Source: Dehalococcoidia bacterium
Lineage (GTDB): Bacteria > Chloroflexota > Dehalococcoidia > Tepidiformales > Tepidiformaceae
Assembly: GCA_020432045.1 (NCBI GenBank)
Contig: JAGQHB010000064.1
Coordinates: 1 to 53,651 of the forward strand
DNA: 53,651 bases
Reading direction: 5' to 3'
Shown here: positions 51,575 to 53,651 of the stretch, piece by piece
Position numbering within the stretch: position 1 is the stretch's first letter
Layout of the letters: each line of letters opens with the position of its first letter
The notes under the pieces: generated by a model
The model's database searches: none
What the model saw: the letters and a program-made list of their open reading frames with translations, nothing else
Told to the model about the DNA's origin: nothing
Position numbers and translations under genes: made by a program

Positions 51575-51742
51575 AGCCACCGCTGCCCCGCGATCTGTCC
51601 TCCGAATCGCGCCCTGCCAGCAGAGATTCGCTCGGCCATTCCTCCCTCGCCCCCGTCAGGAGGAGAGGGACCGAGGGTGAGGGGCGTCACAGATCGCACC
51701 ATGTCCGTGGCGGCGTGCCTGTTTCCGGAACACCGCCCACGC
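51575..51742 (+). repeat. Long direct repeat, copy 3
   Basis: Matches 50771-50937 with several substitutions and small gaps, including the hairpin repeat and the AGATCGCACCATGTCCGTGG region. It lies just downstream of the thioesterase-like gene. Confidence 0.8.
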
Positions 51743-51825
51743 CCGCCACCGGGCCAGCCGCCCCACCACGGATCGTCGTATCACTATCCCACGCCCACAA
51801 GCACGCCCTCCCATAGCCTCAACAC

Positions 51826-53577
51826 ATGGCTGCTGTCCCCGCCGCACGCCACGCCCTCCGTCCCCGCCAGGCTGAAGCCCTTCAGCGCTGGCGTGCCGCA
51901 CTTCGCGGAGGCTCCCGCTCCGAACTCGTCGTCGTCCCCGTCGGCTACGGCAAGACCGTCATTGGCGTTGGCTCCTTCGATGTCGCCGTAGACTCCGGAG
52001 TCGCCGATACGTGCCTCTACCTCACCCCGACGGACGTCCTCCGCAGTCAGGTGTACAGCGGCGTCGAAAAGGCGCTCGGTCTTCTCGAATCTGCGCTCCC
52101 GATCCGCAAGATCCTCGCCGACAACGCTGCCCCCGGCCGCGTCCGCGCTACCGGGGCCAACTTCGTTGTCGCCACCTACCAGCAGGTCGTGGCCGCACCC
52201 GGCTCCTTCGCCCTCCTCGGACGCGAACGCCGGCTCCACGTCGTCTGCGACGAAGCCCACCATCTCGCCGACAACGGCCGCTGGGCGGCCGCGATTGGGC
52301 AGATCGGTGCCCGCACTACCATTCTCCTCTCCGCCACCCCCGTCCGCCTCGACCGCGCCGCCATCGCCGGCGCGCGCTACAACCCCACGGCCGATGGCTT
52401 CCTCGAGATCGACCCCCTCCTTCAGGTCTCCATGCGCCAGGCCTGGCAGGAGCGCCGCATCCTCAAGCATCTGAACATGCAGATGAAGGACTACGCCGTC
52501 CAACTGCAGGGTGCCGAGGGCGAAATCATGGAGTTCACCGCCTCCCAGATGGCGGAACTCCCCGACTTTGACCAGCGCTGCGTCCGCCAGCAGCTCCGCT
52601 GGAACGATGACTACGTACAGCCTCTCGTCCGGGAGTTCGCCCTCACCCTCCAGGCCAAGATGGCGTCCGCTCCCGGCCAGCACCAGGGCCTCGTTTTCGC
52701 TGCCACCACCGGCCACGCCAACCATCTTGCGCGCGTCTTCGTACAGCACCACCCCGGCCTTCGCTGCGTCGTCGTCCACTCCGGCGAGATCAGCGACGCC
52801 GAAAACGAACGCCGCATGCGCGACTTCCACGCCCGCCGCTACGACGTCCTCATCCAGGTCCGCAAGGCCAGCGAAGGCTTCGACGCGCCCACCGTCAGCG
52901 TCCTTCTCAAGCTCGACGCGGTCTTCAGCCGGGAACCCGTCATCCAGCAGCTAGGCCGCGGCCTCCGCCACAACCACGACCTGCCGGAATCTGAAAATAT
53001 CCTCAACGTCTTCATCGGCCGCGACCCGCGCCTCGCTCCCATCATCGAACACCTCGAACGCGAAGTGCCGCCCATCCCCATCGCCGCCGCCACGCCTGGG
53101 CTGCTACTCGAAGACGCATCAGATGCCCTCTGGCAGGACGAAACCCCCGAGGATGAACTCGAGGATGAGCCAACCGGCCGCCCCGAGATCGTTGACGTCA
53201 TCGAAGCCGGTGACTCCTACCTGGACCACACCGGCCGCCTCGTCGACGGCCAGCAGCTCACCATGTTTGGCGTCGCCGCACCGCCTGTCCGTGGCTCAAA
53301 GTCCGAAGAGCCCGCCGTCGATCCAGAGCTTGGCCCCCAACGTCCAACGGTCGTGGACCTCGGTGCCGAGCTCCGCGAAGCCGTCGAATACTGCAAGACC
53401 TGGACCAGCCGCGCCGCTCGTCGCCGGGCAGAGCTCAACGGCCCCGGCGAGAATCACTACGCTGCCCTCAACCTGGCCTACTCCCGCGCCACCGGCCTCC
53501 GCGGCGCGCTCTCAACGCCCGGCCAGTACAGGGCAAAGGGCGACTGGATGAAGCGCCAGTTCGCGTCCTGGGGCTAA
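51826..53577 (+). CDS. SF2 DEAH-type helicase
   Basis: A 583-residue superfamily 2 helicase. Motif I is VPVGYGKT (37-44), motif II CDEAHH (DEAH at 142-145), motif III LSATP (168-172), motif V ASEGFDAPTVSVLL and motif VI QQLGRGLRHNHD (about 374-385). The start (LRPRQAEALQRWRAAL) is a type III restriction/RAD25-like Q-motif region. The C-terminus has an acidic Glu/Asp stretch and a helical Arg-rich part but no clear nuclease or zinc site. It may act in DNA repair or defence; no partner gene is visible in the window. Confidence 0.88.
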   Translation: MAAVPAARHALRPRQAEALQRWRAALRGGSRSELVVVPVGYGKTVIGVGSFDVAVDSGVADTCLYLTPTDVLRSQVYSGVEKALGLLESALPIRKILADNAAPGRVRATGANFVVATYQQVVAAPGSFALLGRERRLHVVCDEAHHLADNGRWAAAIGQIGARTTILLSATPVRLDRAAIAGARYNPTADGFLEIDPLLQVSMRQAWQERRILKHLNMQMKDYAVQLQGAEGEIMEFTASQMAELPDFDQRCVRQQLRWNDDYVQPLVREFALTLQAKMASAPGQHQGLVFAATTGHANHLARVFVQHHPGLRCVVVHSGEISDAENERRMRDFHARRYDVLIQVRKASEGFDAPTVSVLLKLDAVFSREPVIQQLGRGLRHNHDLPESENILNVFIGRDPRLAPIIEHLEREVPPIPIAAATPGLLLEDASDALWQDETPEDELEDEPTGRPEIVDVIEAGDSYLDHTGRLVDGQQLTMFGVAAPPVRGSKSEEPAVDPELGPQRPTVVDLGAELREAVEYCKTWTSRAARRRAELNGPGENHYAALNLAYSRATGLRGALSTPGQYRAKGDWMKRQFASWG

Positions 53578-53651
53578 CCCCCTGGTTTCCTCCGGCAAGG
53601 AGACCGTAAATTCCGCCCTCCTCGGCCCTTGCCGCTTCTGGCTCCCCTCCC

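Overview
The window is 53.6 kb of GC-rich bacterial chromosome with strongly C/G-ending codons and tightly packed genes. F420-type enzymes, a CysO/CysM-style cysteine pathway, a carrier-E1 fusion, a GatD-type amidotransferase and many acyl-CoA enzymes together suggest a Chloroflexota member, perhaps near Dehalococcoidia/Tepidiformales. This is an inference from gene content only; no rRNA or tRNA gene was seen.

Layout. (1) 1-1.3 kb: rplK-rplA closed by a strong hairpin terminator. (2) 1.3-9 kb: a luciferase-like oxidoreductase, a 1320-residue fusion of FGGY kinase, D-2-hydroxyacid dehydrogenase, SCP2-like and class II aldolase modules, a GatD-like amidotransferase, a hydrolase, a lipoprotein and an acetyltransferase. 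(3) 9-16 kb: a lutA-lut(BC) lactate-oxidation pair, a CDGSH protein, an enoyl-CoA hydratase, an MFS exporter, a deazaflavin-type reductase, a membrane protein and an XRE regulator. (4) 16.3-21.7 kb: a secreted lipase, a carboxymuconolactone decarboxylase/AhpD-like gene whose CxxC motif is written CxxU with an in-frame UGA followed by a SECIS-like hairpin, an esterase, two divergent paralogous thioesterases, and a second small reading frame crossed by an in-frame UGA. (5) 21.7-25.6 kb: a cysteine-synthesis operon on the minus strand, rrf2-cysK-(carrier-E1 fusion)-cysO-cysM, in which the CysO-like carrier ends in Gly-Gly-Cys. (6) 25.6-33.8 kb: a decayed DinB pseudogene, two YeaQ/YmgE-type membrane proteins, an aldo/keto reductase, a PAS-GGDEF-EAL protein, a DUF1361 protein, an enoyl-CoA hydratase, and a 1.5-kb islet bounded by 101-bp direct repeats copied from the start of that hydratase gene. 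(7) 33.7-37.5 kb: an MFS carrier and a CIRCE-controlled groL with no groES beside it. (8) 37.5-43.8 kb: two exported proteins sharing a 69-bp upstream element, and a LuxR-HTH/STAND/transmembrane/beta-propeller regulator starting next to one copy. (9) 43.8-53.6 kb: an acyl-CoA/carboxylic acid catabolic set (FAH, CaiB/BaiF, ADP-forming acyl-CoA synthetase, two MaoC-like proteins), an acetyltransferase, a thioesterase-like gene between long direct repeats, and an SF2 helicase.

How it fits together. Most genes look like those of an aerobic or microaerobic heterotroph using carboxylic and fatty acids through CoA thioesters, with redox protection and sulfur-carrier-dependent cysteine synthesis. The least ordinary signals are the UGA-containing CxxU gene, the four-module fusion, the GGC-ending CysO, the duplicated 69-bp elements beside a membrane-anchored regulator, and the repeat-bounded islet.
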